Position numbers and translations under genes: made by a program. Shown piece after piece: positions 7,171-14,078 of a DNA stretch of 22,103 nucleotides (position 1 is the stretch's first letter; each line of letters begins with the position of its first letter). The stretch comes from a virus. Location: positions 1 to 22,103 of the IMG/VR virus record IMGVR_UViG_3300044705_000031, one strand, 5' to 3'. Below the pieces are notes generated by a model. The model saw only the letters and a list, made by a program, of their open reading frames with translations, did not search any database and had not been told where the DNA came from.

Positions 7171-7614
7171 TGGGAAGCTGCCGTGGCCGCGATGCCACTC
7201 GTTGTGGTCGGGATGCGAGTCGTAAGCCTGCGCCGGATGCGTCTTGTCATCGGGAAGCGGCGGCAGGATCACCGGCTGGCCGACACCGTGCTTCTCCACC
7301 CATGACAGGTGATGCGGTTGCGCGTATTCGTAGAACCAGTCCTCTTCGCGCTGCTGATCGTCGTTCAGATGCAGTTTTCGGTCTGGGACCTCGTTGCCGT
7401 TGTCGTCGATGCGGGTAGAGTAGTGCCAGCCGCCCTCAAGCACCTTCTGGTAACTGCCGTCCGGCTGCTCGGCGTATTCGTCCCGGCAAACCCAGCAGCG
7501 CGGCCCGTCATACCGCCCGACAGGATCAGGCTCAATAGAAGCCTCTACCGGCTCGTCGTTGACGGGTTCGGGTTCGATAACCGAGGTGACTGCACGGCGA
7601 CGGAACAGATTCAT
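7156..7614 (-). CDS. Unknown 152-aa hydrophilic protein
   Basis: The N-terminus is basic (MNLFRRRAVTSV) and followed by a Pro/Glu linker. Then comes RCWVCRDEYAEQPDGSYQKVL with one CxxC pair, a His/Trp-rich centre (QPHHLSWVEKHGVGQP) and a His-rich tail (HPDHNEWHRGHGSFPG). The Cys and His content could bind metal, but no known finger spacing is complete. The start is ATG at 7614 with AGGAG about 9 nt upstream. It overlaps the stop of the small basic frame at 7611 by four bases. Confidence 0.8.
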   Translation of the reverse strand: MNLFRRRAVTSVIEPEPVNDEPVEASIEPDPVGRYDGPRCWVCRDEYAEQPDGSYQKVLEGGWHYSTRIDDNGNEVPDRKLHLNDDQQREEDWFYEYAQPHHLSWVEKHGVGQPVILPPLPDDKTHPAQAYDSHPDHNEWHRGHGSFPGSTA

Positions 7615-7736
7615 GTGCGTTTCTCCTGGGCGCGAATGTCGCGCAGCTGCTGTTTACGCTGACCGACACGCTTCCTGTACTTGCGCGTCCGGCCCTTGGC
7701 ACCGTGGAAGCTGGTGCCGCCGCTTCTACGCGGCAG
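7611..7736 (-). CDS. Possible small basic protein without a standard start
   Basis: An open frame ends in a TGA that overlaps the next gene's ATG (ATGA), the usual coupling seen in this cluster. It encodes a very basic peptide containing FHGAKGRTRKYRKRVGQRKQ and RDIRAQEKRT. No ATG, GTG or TTG exists between the upstream in-frame TAA and this peptide, so CTG at 7736 is only a placeholder. Without it, about 110 bases between two genes would be empty. A nucleic-acid-binding role is suggested only by charge. Confidence 0.35.
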   Translation of the reverse strand: MPRRSGGTSFHGAKGRTRKYRKRVGQRKQQLRDIRAQEKRT

Positions 7737-8211
7737 AGTCGCTTACCCCTGACGGAAGCCAAATCGACGAGCCCGGCTGATGACGGCGCCGCTGTCCGTT
7801 CTCAAGCATCCGTTCGTACTCGTCCGTCAGGCTTGTGGTGGGGCCGAACCAACGTTCCCCTTCGAACTCTTCCTGGAAGTGCTGCCGCTGCAACGCCTGC
7901 ATCGAATAGCCGCATAGTGAGCACGCCTCAGGGAACGGTGTCTCCTGTGGCTCCCAGCAGCGGATACATGCGTAGCCTTGACGGAATCGTTCGATCGTCT
8001 CCTGGTCGAACGTTGCCCGATATCCCGCTCGCATCACGTTGCCGTCGAACGTCACAGTGGACGGGTCGTCTTCGACAGCAACAGGGCGGATTGGTTTGCG
8101 CCACCGTTCGGCGGGACCGTCTTCGGCCTGCTTCTGCCTGTACTCGCGCAGCAGCGACTCAGCCGACTTCGGGCCACCGGATTTGACTTCCGTGATCTCG
8201 GGTTCGTTCAA
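7726..8211 (-). CDS. Zinc-ribbon protein of unknown role
   Basis: 161 aa from a TTG at 8211 that overlaps the upstream TGA (TTGA). An ATG at 8259 would add 16 residues but overlap the glycosyltransferase by 52 bases. Helical, charged sequence (SAESLLREYRQKQAEDGPAE) is followed by a ribbon with CxxC at residues 82-85 and 97-100 (YACIRCWEPQ...ACSLCGYSM). The spacing is like rubredoxin-type or zinc-ribbon knuckles. The protein ends in a Gln/Arg/Ser-rich tail. It has no recognisable catalytic motif. It lies between the glycosyltransferase cassette and the tail genes. Confidence 0.75.
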   Translation of the reverse strand: MNEPEITEVKSGGPKSAESLLREYRQKQAEDGPAERWRKPIRPVAVEDDPSTVTFDGNVMRAGYRATFDQETIERFRQGYACIRCWEPQETPFPEACSLCGYSMQALQRQHFQEEFEGERWFGPTTSLTDEYERMLENGQRRRHQPGSSIWLPSGVSDSAA

Positions 8212-9851
8212 GCCGCTATCAGCTCCCGTCGTGTCACCGTGGTTACAGCTTCCCGCCACAGGTTCGCGTTGTGTCCCATCGTTCGATGAGTGAGGACATA
8301 CGCGCGACCAGTGGCGGCAAGATCGATCCGGCGATCCGCCCCATACACCAAATCCTGGACCGCTCGGAGGAAACCCCTTGCGTCGGATGCTTTGCGGCAG
8401 TGATCACCGTCAACCCAATCTCGATACGGGATCACGTCCGACAGCACCGGGACGGCACCGCCCATCAGGTATTCCAACGCTTTCACATCCGACCTGCACG
8501 ACGACCACGGGGTCGCCTTCACCGGGGCCAACCCAATGTCGAGGATGCGCAGCATGGCGCGCAGCACACTCATGTCGGACGTCCACGGGATATGCCTGAA
8601 CCCGCCCGCCCGCGACAACCGTCCGGCCATTTGCGGGGTAAGGATCGGTCCGAACACGACCGCCTCAACGTTTTTCCGTCCAGCACACCATTCCAACGCC
8701 TGCATCACCAGACTCATGTCCTGGATGTGTGATGCGGATCCGGCGATACCGACATACGTCTTCTCGGGGTCGTACCAGTCCGGCAATTCCCGTTCGGGCC
8801 AATCACCAGGATCGATCTGGTTCGGACACACGAACACGGGCGCGTCCGTCACCTTCCTGTACTGGTTCGCTAAATGCTCGGTGGTGACGATCAGGCCGTC
8901 GCACCACTTGACAATCTTTCGATGCGTGTCATGGGCGGGCCACGTCCGGGTGTCGCCGCGTTTCGGCGGCTCCGCCTTCCAGCCACGGCCGCGTGGCGCC
9001 TTGATCAGATAGTTGTCGTCACACTCGACGAGGCACGGGATGCCGAGCTCCTGCATCGCCGCCATCGTCTGCCGTTCATACTCATGGCCGGGGAACTGCC
9101 ACACTGCGACGCCGCGATGATGCGGCAACAAAATCTCGTCACCGTGGATCTGCACAAGCGGCCGGTGGTTCCACACCTGGGCGGGCATCACCCGTGCAGG
9201 AAGCAGACACCGCCAATACGTTGTCGCGACCGTCTCTTGCGAATAGAACGTCGCCAACAGTGGTGGTTCCGCACCAACAATCTTGTGTTTCAAGTTGACG
9301 GCCTTCTCGACAACCATCTTGTTCCGTGACGCCTGCACGTTCCGGTAGAGGTAGCGGGCGTCCGTCACCCATTTGAATCGGCCGCCGGCACGAAACAACC
9401 TGATCCACAGATCCCAGTCCTCAAGGGTGGGCAGTTCATGCCAGCCGCCAACCTCGAGAAGCTTTTTCCGGCGGATGACGCATCCGGCACCGGGGATGTA
9501 GTTCCACACTTGGAGGCGGTTGCCGCAGAACTCGCCCGGCGTGGTGATCCCGGTGGCACGGCCACCGTCTTCGGTGATGTGCAGCAGAGACGGGTAGGCG
9601 ACGTCAACGTCCCAACATGCTTGGACTTGCATGTGGACTGATTCGGTGTCGAGGATGTCGTCCGCGTCTAGCCTGAGCACATACTCGGTTGTGGCGGCCC
9701 GGGCGCCCTGGTTGAGCGCGGCGGCTAGCTCGCCGTCGTTTTCGAGGATCAGATATGGGATTCCCTCAGGAACGGACCTGACGGCTTCACGCAACCAGTC
9801 TTTCCGCGCATCCCTTCTGCACGGGATCAGAACAGTGACTTCTGGTGTCAC
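8208..9851 (-). CDS. Two-domain glycosyltransferase (GT-A plus GT-B fusion)
   Basis: 547 aa. Residues 1 to about 200 are a GT2-like domain: VTVLIPCRRD at the nucleotide end, LDADD at 61-65 for metal and sugar-nucleotide binding, and LEDWDLWIRL at 143-152, the usual acidic catalytic region. Residues from about 240 to the end look like a GT-B (GT4-type) domain, with ECDDNYL, YVGIAGSASHIQD and the donor-site-like SDVKALEYLMGGAVPVLSD near 454-472. Two sugar-transfer activities in one chain are inferred. GTG at 9851 overlaps the upstream stop (GTGA). Neighbouring glycosyltransferase and cytidylyltransferase genes support a role in glycan synthesis on the virion or host surface. Confidence 0.88.
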   Translation of the reverse strand: MTPEVTVLIPCRRDARKDWLREAVRSVPEGIPYLILENDGELAAALNQGARAATTEYVLRLDADDILDTESVHMQVQACWDVDVAYPSLLHITEDGGRATGITTPGEFCGNRLQVWNYIPGAGCVIRRKKLLEVGGWHELPTLEDWDLWIRLFRAGGRFKWVTDARYLYRNVQASRNKMVVEKAVNLKHKIVGAEPPLLATFYSQETVATTYWRCLLPARVMPAQVWNHRPLVQIHGDEILLPHHRGVAVWQFPGHEYERQTMAAMQELGIPCLVECDDNYLIKAPRGRGWKAEPPKRGDTRTWPAHDTHRKIVKWCDGLIVTTEHLANQYRKVTDAPVFVCPNQIDPGDWPERELPDWYDPEKTYVGIAGSASHIQDMSLVMQALEWCAGRKNVEAVVFGPILTPQMAGRLSRAGGFRHIPWTSDMSVLRAMLRILDIGLAPVKATPWSSCRSDVKALEYLMGGAVPVLSDVIPYRDWVDGDHCRKASDARGFLRAVQDLVYGADRRIDLAATGRAYVLTHRTMGHNANLWREAVTTVTRRELIAA

Positions 9852-10399
9852 TGATGGTTGTGGTGGTACAGCGTCTGCGGGATCTTCACTATCGTCAGCG
9901 CGGCCCGCTGGACACGGTTGATGAACACACCGTCGTTCTCATAGTTCTGTGTGCCTGGATATCCGACTTCGCGGGCGAGCTGTGTCCTGACGATGAAGTT
10001 GCCTGACGTGGACGAGCCTGCGTGGAATCCGCAGTTGCTCATGCCGCTCCAGTCGCAGTAGACGGCGTCGGCATCTGCGCGTTCCGCGGCGGCCATGAGC
10101 ATTTCGAGGTAGGCGGGGTGGTAGCTGTCGTCGTCGTTGAAGAAACCGAGGTAATCCTTGGTTGCGCGTTCGACGCCGGCTTCGCGTTTCGCGTGCCCCC
10201 AATCAGCCTTGTCGTCCTCGGCGTAGAACGTCGCCCACGGGAACTCTTCCGCAAGCCTCGCGAACTCGCCAGGGGACGCCATGCTGATAAACACGAGCGT
10301 CTCGTCCGGTTTGCGCGTGCCGTACATCAGATTACCTAGGATGTACCGCAAACCCTTGACGTTGTTATGCGACGTGACAATCGCGCTAAAGGTTGCCAC
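9848..10399 (-). CDS. GT2-type glycosyltransferase
   Basis: 183 aa. It opens with FSAIVTSHNNVKGLRYILG, the usual first strand and helix of a GT-A fold. FNDDDSYHP near residues 87-95 supplies the DxD-type metal site. A C-terminal segment contains GSSTSGNFIVRTQLAREVG and ENDGVFINR, which fits the family's acceptor region. It is short compared with many GT2 enzymes (about 230-300 aa). GTG at 10399 is chosen because longer versions run into non-protein-like sequence overlapping the upstream enzyme. It overlaps that gene by 14 bases and the next one by four. Confidence 0.85.
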   Translation of the reverse strand: MATFSAIVTSHNNVKGLRYILGNLMYGTRKPDETLVFISMASPGEFARLAEEFPWATFYAEDDKADWGHAKREAGVERATKDYLGFFNDDDSYHPAYLEMLMAAAERADADAVYCDWSGMSNCGFHAGSSTSGNFIVRTQLAREVGYPGTQNYENDGVFINRVQRAALTIVKIPQTLYHHNHQ

Positions 10400-10802
10400 G
10401 CGCCCTAATCCCTGTCGTTGAAATCGACTTCGTGTACGGGACGTAGCAGAGCGTGATGCCGCGATCGTCCAGCCAGTCCTGATCGAACCCCATCTGCCGG
10501 TAATAGTCCTTCCGCGCCCAATCGCTACCGACCACCACATAGTCCGGGACGGCGCGAGCGACGCATGCGGCACCGTCACCATCACACGGGATCACGGACG
10601 TCACCGATTTGAGCGCGAGAAGCACGGTGCGACGCGTTTCGAACGGCATCACCGGCGGCTGCCCCTTATATGACTCGACGAACTCGTCGGTGTTCAATCC
10701 TACGGTGACGTCACCGAGGAACGCGCAGTGGCGGAGGATGTTGATGTGTCCGTCGTGGAGCAGATCGAAGGTGCCGACCGTGACGACTCTGCGCGGCTTC
10801 AC
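10386..10802 (-). CDS. Cytidylyltransferase, TagD/glycerol-3-phosphate type
   Basis: 138 aa, about the length of TagD enzymes. VTVGTFDLLHDGHINILR at residues 8-25 carries the HxGH nucleotide site. VGSDW is at about 91-95, and SISTTGIR near the C-terminus matches the ISTTxI signature. The family transfers CMP from CTP to glycerol-3-phosphate or a related phosphate to make a CDP-activated precursor. The true substrate is unknown here. The Arg that precedes the ISTT motif in TagD (RTEGISTT) is replaced by YTKSISTT, so specificity may differ. GTG at 10802 overlaps the upstream stop (GTGA). It probably feeds the glycosyltransferases downstream. Confidence 0.9.
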   Translation of the reverse strand: MKPRRVVTVGTFDLLHDGHINILRHCAFLGDVTVGLNTDEFVESYKGQPPVMPFETRRTVLLALKSVTSVIPCDGDGAACVARAVPDYVVVGSDWARKDYYRQMGFDQDWLDDRGITLCYVPYTKSISTTGIRARGNL

Positions 10803-10981
10803 TCCGCCCGGACCAACTCCCTGACCACGGCGACGAGCGGCCCGTGATCAGCGTGGCCCCGCATCGTCTTCCACCACGGGGACGTGTCCCAGACGATGGT
10901 GGAGTAGTGCTCACCGCACTCGCACATCTGCACGTCGGTCGAACCGGTCGCACGCTGCTTCAACAGGTGGCCGCAGGTCAC
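10799..10981 (-). CDS. Small Cys-containing protein
   Basis: 60 aa with CGHLLKQRA and MCECGEHYST, giving a possible two-knuckle metal site. DTSPWWKTMRGHADHG follows. GTG at 10981 overlaps the preceding stop by four bases, and its own TGA overlaps the cytidylyltransferase start, so it sits inside a strictly coupled series. Coupled overlaps and uniform codon use argue that it is real. The role is unknown. Confidence 0.7.
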   Translation of the reverse strand: MTCGHLLKQRATGSTDVQMCECGEHYSTIVWDTSPWWKTMRGHADHGPLVAVVRELVRAE

Positions 10982-11574
10982 GCCTGTACCAGTTCCTCGT
11001 CAGGCTTGGCGGGCGCCGTCAACGCTTCCAACGCGGCGATGACCTCGGGCCGGTTCTCGTTCTCCCGCTCATACAGAATCACATGCTGCGGATCCAACTC
11101 CAGCTCGCGGGTCGTCTCAGCGATCTTCTCCGCAACCATCCCGATAGTGCGACGACCCTGCGCAGTCAACTTGTCATACGCAGGCCACGGCTTCGGGGCG
11201 GCGGGCCGATCAACAACGATGTAGTCGATGCCGTTACCCGGACCGTTCTTTACCGCCTCCTCGACAGTGACGCGCTCGTCGTCGGTCCAGCCGTTCACCT
11301 GCTGCGCCCACAACGAATCGAACGTCGACAAGCGCTGCACCGGATTCTCGTCATGCGTCAGCCCGCGAAACCGGCCGTCGAAATGCCGCATCGCCTCGAG
11401 CCGTTCCCACTCCGTCACGTCACCGTGACGCCACGGCTCAGCCATCAAACCCTTCTGAAGGATCTGCTCCTGCCCTGACGCGAGAACCATCTTCTTCTCG
11501 TCCTGGGCATTCGGTCCACCGTAGTTGCGGTAGATCGAGACGGCACGGATGCCGTTACGCGGCTTCTTCGCCAA
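10978..11574 (-). CDS. Unknown head-proximal protein, 198 aa
   Basis: The protein begins AKKPRNGIRAVSIYRNYGGP and is mixed, charged and soluble. It has VLASGQEQILQKGLMAEPW, a centre with TFDSLWAQQVNGWTDDERV, and a helical C-terminal third ending PAKPDEELVQA. No family is recognised. Two starts compete: TTG at 11574, with GAGGAG about 10 nt upstream, and GTG at 11583, whose spacing of one base is too short. I prefer TTG. The position soon after the capsid gene suggests a head accessory or completion role. Confidence 0.8.
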   Translation of the reverse strand: MAKKPRNGIRAVSIYRNYGGPNAQDEKKMVLASGQEQILQKGLMAEPWRHGDVTEWERLEAMRHFDGRFRGLTHDENPVQRLSTFDSLWAQQVNGWTDDERVTVEEAVKNGPGNGIDYIVVDRPAAPKPWPAYDKLTAQGRRTIGMVAEKIAETTRELELDPQHVILYERENENRPEVIAALEALTAPAKPDEELVQA

Positions 11575-11722
11575 ACTGTTCACGCTCCTCAACTGCCTTC
11601 CGGCAGATCGCCTGTAGATGGATACGTGCGACCATTCCGGGATCGTCGCTGTAGACGTAGAACGGCCACGGGAAGACGCCGTCATCGAAGTGCGCCCTGA
11701 TCACGACGAGCGTCTTCTCCAC
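11555..11722 (-). CDS. Small unknown protein, 55 aa
   Basis: A GTG start at 11722 has GGGAG 5-6 nt upstream. The product reads EKTLVVIRAHFDDGVFPWPF, then YVYSDDPGMVARIHLQAI and a charged helical end. It has uniform high-GC codon use and overlaps the next gene by about 20 bases. It looks like a compact soluble alpha/beta peptide. No function is recognised. It is the first gene after the capsid gene and the tRNA-like element. Confidence 0.75.
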   Translation of the reverse strand: MEKTLVVIRAHFDDGVFPWPFYVYSDDPGMVARIHLQAICRKAVEEREQFGEEAA

Positions 11723-11740
11723 GACTTCTCCCTTTCAGAA

Positions 11741-11784
11741 TGCCCCGCCGCCGGACTCGAACCGGCCGAGCAACCTTGCGGGGC
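11741..11784 (-). ncRNA. tRNA-like element: acceptor stem plus T arm only
   Basis: On the minus strand, GCCCCGC (11784-11778) pairs perfectly with GCGGGGC (11748-11742), followed by an unpaired A like a discriminator base. Inside is a perfect T arm, GCCGG TTCGAGT CCGGC (11766-11750), whose loop fits the TTCRANY consensus. Only 11 nt replace the D and anticodon arms, and one extra G separates the T arm from the acceptor strand. There is no encoded CCA. It starts 12 nt after the capsid stop. It could be a tRNA remnant, an attachment-site-like tRNA 3' end, an RNase P substrate or a 3'-end stabilising structure. Confidence 0.55.
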
Positions 11785-11796
11785 GACTTGCGGTTG

Positions 11797-12981
11797 TTAC
11801 GACGTCATCCCCTGAACCCAGAGATGCGCCTGCTCCTGCTGGAACTCAAGCGACGTCTCGGTCAAAAATTCCTCGTCGATCGTGTCGGCGTCGTTCGCCT
11901 GCCGGTTCGTGAGCAGCACCGTGTCCCGGAGGGGACGGAGCTTCACATACGACAGGTCGATGCCGAACCCGTGCGACCCGTAGCCGCTGGTCGTCTGCGC
12001 GAAGTCGTTCCACTCACGCTTGACGATGATCGGCAGGTTCGTGCCATACGCGCCGGAGATGAACCCATCGACTTTGACACCGAACTTAACCGACGCGCCA
12101 GCGACGTCCGGGGTTCCCCACGCCGACCCGAGCCCGTTCGACCCGTACGTCGAAAGGATGCGGGCGACGAGCGGGGCGGCGAAGAACACCTTCGACGTGT
12201 TCTCACCATGGGCGAACAGCAGATCCATATACGAATCGAACGTCGCCTTGGTGACCTGGCCGGCCGGGTTCTTCTTGTTCGTCGAGATGAACTCGGCCGC
12301 GCCACCCACATAGCCGATCGGATGCAACCCGGACGTGTTCAGTGAACGCGGTCCGAAGAACAGAAGAGACTCGATCTTGCGCTTATGCTCGACCGCCTTC
12401 TTCTTCCGCTCCAGCATCGGCTCCTGGCCGCCGTACAGCTTCGATGCGGCCAGCGTGTTCGTGAACCCGTACGACGACCGGATGATCTGCGTGTAGTTGT
12501 ACGCGTTCGTCTTCTTCGTCTGCCGACGCGTCGGGAGCGAAGCGCCCTGAGCGGCAGCGTTGCCGAGGATGACGATGTCGCCGCCGGACGCAGCAGAAGC
12601 TGCACCGGTCGCGCCGACACCACGCGTAACACCAACCGTGTCGGTTGCCGGATCGGCGGACACAGCGACCGCCTCACCCGTCGACACGATGCGGCACACG
12701 TCACCGTTGATGAAGTACGCGCCCGTACCGGTCGCAACCGAGATCGTCCCGGCCGCCGACGTCGCCGACGCCGCAAGAGTCGTCGTGCGCGGCACGTACT
12801 GGTCCTCAAGCCACTCCACCTTCGACGAGAAGGCGGGACGGGAGGACAGCTTCATGAGCATCGTCGTGAACTGCGACTGATCCGGATCGAGCTCCGCGAT
12901 CACCGGGTCCATGTCGATCACTCGCCGGTTCGACAGGATCGTGTTGTCGTCCTGAAGACCGGTCAGCATGTTGACTGCTAT
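11797..12981 (-). CDS. Major capsid protein, DUF5309/SU10 type
   Basis: About 394 aa. Family-like features are the N-terminal region NRRVIDMDPVIAELDPDQSQ, a YVPRTTTLAASA strand, the segment TKKTNAYNYTQIIRSSYGFT, FFGPRSLNTSGLHP and the C-terminal RDTVLLTNRQANDADTIDEE. These fit the HK97-fold capsid proteins of the SU10/DUF5309 group, which assemble the icosahedral shell. It lies directly after the scaffold gene. Start: ATG at 12969 gives MLTGLQDDN but is 21 nt from any GAG. ATA at 12981 (ATA GCA GTC AAC ATG) is 9 nt after GCGAGTAAG and matches the shared start element, adding four residues. I list the longer form, with moderate certainty for the exact start. Confidence 0.92.
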   Translation of the reverse strand: MAVNMLTGLQDDNTILSNRRVIDMDPVIAELDPDQSQFTTMLMKLSSRPAFSSKVEWLEDQYVPRTTTLAASATSAAGTISVATGTGAYFINGDVCRIVSTGEAVAVSADPATDTVGVTRGVGATGAASAASGGDIVILGNAAAQGASLPTRRQTKKTNAYNYTQIIRSSYGFTNTLAASKLYGGQEPMLERKKKAVEHKRKIESLLFFGPRSLNTSGLHPIGYVGGAAEFISTNKKNPAGQVTKATFDSYMDLLFAHGENTSKVFFAAPLVARILSTYGSNGLGSAWGTPDVAGASVKFGVKVDGFISGAYGTNLPIIVKREWNDFAQTTSGYGSHGFGIDLSYVKLRPLRDTVLLTNRQANDADTIDEEFLTETSLEFQQEQAHLWVQGMTS

Positions 12982-12995
12982 CGGTTCTTACTCGC
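12979..12995 (-). promoter_or_regulatory. Variant start element (GCGAGTAAG) with ATA start
   Basis: Reads GCGAGTAAGAACCGATA on the minus strand, followed by GCA (Ala). It differs from the other members by one base in the Shine-Dalgarno part (GCGAG for GGGAG). An in-frame TAA lies in the spacer. An ATG four codons downstream is the conventional alternative. Confidence 0.5.
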
Positions 12996-13036
12996 TTTTT
13001 GGAAGGGTTGACTAGGTCAGCACCTTCCGGGGTTGT

Positions 13037-13049
13037 CTCCAATTTGGAG
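13037..13049. promoter_or_regulatory. Small dyad upstream of the capsid gene
   Basis: CTCCAATTTGGAG is an inverted repeat with 6-bp arms around a single central base. It lies between the scaffold stop and the capsid start. It could be a protein-binding dyad or an RNA hairpin; it shares CTCCA/TGGAG arms with the hairpin at 13074-13102. Confidence 0.4.
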
Positions 13050-13073
13050 GCCCGGATCTGCCGGCTCTCAACA

Positions 13074-13102
13074 GCGAGGTATCTCCAGAGGTGGAGGCTC
13101 GC
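13074..13102. promoter_or_regulatory. Interrupted hairpin in the scaffold-capsid gap
   Basis: GCGAG and CTCGC form the outer arms, and CTCCA and TGGAG the inner arms around GAGG. It starts about 10 nt after the scaffold stop. On the minus strand the T-run lies before the hairpin, not after it, so it is not a normal intrinsic terminator. It may protect or separate the capsid mRNA. Confidence 0.4.
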
Positions 13103-13112
13103 AAAAAGGGTG

Positions 13113-14078
13113 TTACTGGCCGGCGGGCCGTGTGTCGGCCCACGATGTCGGCGACGGTGCTTTCAGGAAGTCGTAGAACGCCTGTAGCTCCTGGTCTTCG
13201 GGTGTCTCCTCGATCGCCGGGGTTGAGGAGGCCGATGCGGTCGCGGCTGCGACCTTTGCGGCTTTCGCTTCCGCCGCCGCCTGTTCGGCAACGACGGGTG
13301 CCGCAGCGGCAGCCACTTCGATCTGTTCCGCCTTCTTCCAGCGGTACAGCGTTTCGAGCAGCTGCTCTTTCTGTGCCTGCGTTCCGCGTGCCGCCGCCAG
13401 ATACTCCATCGGGAATCCCTGGTTGACGAGCTGCTGAACGCGGGCCTCGTCGGCGAGGTCGCCGACAACCTGTTCAAAGTCTGCGTGACGCGCCGTGACC
13501 GCCCTGGTGGCGGCTTCGGATGCGGACTGGTCCGCGTACTGCTGGGCGGTCTGCACCTGGGGTGCGATCTGTGCAAGCGCCTGCTGCTGCGCAACCTGCG
13601 CCTGCCTCGCCGACTCAAACCGGAGCGCACCGAACCCGTCGTATTGAGACCACTGCTCCAGGATCCGCTCATACGCGCCGTGGTCATTCTGCTGAAGCGC
13701 CTGGACGGCGAGCGACTGCGCCTGCTGCCGTGCCGCAGCCGGGTTCGTCGTGAACGCATCCTCAACCGCGTCCACGTTCACCGGGGCAGGCGGCGGGGCG
13801 GGCTGCTGGTTCCGCAGCTCGCCAACCTCGAGCCGCAAACGGCCGATCTCGGACTGGGAGTGCTCCAACGCTTTCAAGGCGTCTTCGACGTTCTTGTATT
13901 TGCCGAGGATCAGCTCCGGCTCTGCTACCGGTTCCGGAGTCTCTGCGACCGAAGTGTCCGGCGTTTCCGGTGCCACTTCCTCCTCAATGGGGTCAGCGGC
14001 AGCTTCTACAACCTGTGGCTCCTCCTGAGGCTCACCGTCCGTGAATTGTTCGGTGAGGTAGCTCTCGAAGTCAGTCAA
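13113..14078 (-). CDS. Capsid scaffold protein
   Basis: 321 aa. It has an acidic, low-complexity N-terminus rich in Glu/Pro/Val (about residues 1-55). The conserved-looking LILGKYKNVEDALKALEHSQ and a heptad-like RLRLEVGELRNQ helix follow, then a long Ala/Gln-rich coiled-coil middle (ARQAQVAQQQALAQI). The C-terminus is helical (DQELQAFYDFLKAP). This composition, and a place just before the capsid gene, are typical of phage scaffolds that direct procapsid assembly and leave or are cleaved later. TTG at 14078 overlaps the upstream TGA (TTGA) and has AAAGG 7 nt upstream. Confidence 0.88.
   Translation of the reverse strand: MTDFESYLTEQFTDGEPQEEPQVVEAAADPIEEEVAPETPDTSVAETPEPVAEPELILGKYKNVEDALKALEHSQSEIGRLRLEVGELRNQQPAPPPAPVNVDAVEDAFTTNPAAARQQAQSLAVQALQQNDHGAYERILEQWSQYDGFGALRFESARQAQVAQQQALAQIAPQVQTAQQYADQSASEAATRAVTARHADFEQVVGDLADEARVQQLVNQGFPMEYLAAARGTQAQKEQLLETLYRWKKAEQIEVAAAAAPVVAEQAAAEAKAAKVAAATASASSTPAIEETPEDQELQAFYDFLKAPSPTSWADTRPAGQ

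Noticed and set aside
7532-7762. Minus-strand open frame of 76 codons
   Set aside because: It overlaps the coupled 152-aa gene out of frame, and its Ser/Arg-rich sequence is typical of a shadow; the alternative basic frame fits the spacing better.
12385-13011. Plus-strand open frame of 208 codons
   Set aside because: Opposite the major capsid gene and Arg-rich, with no protein-like features.
13100-13112. T-run next to the hairpin after the scaffold gene as an intrinsic terminator
   Set aside because: On the minus strand the T-run precedes the stem, so it cannot act as a normal intrinsic terminator for these genes.
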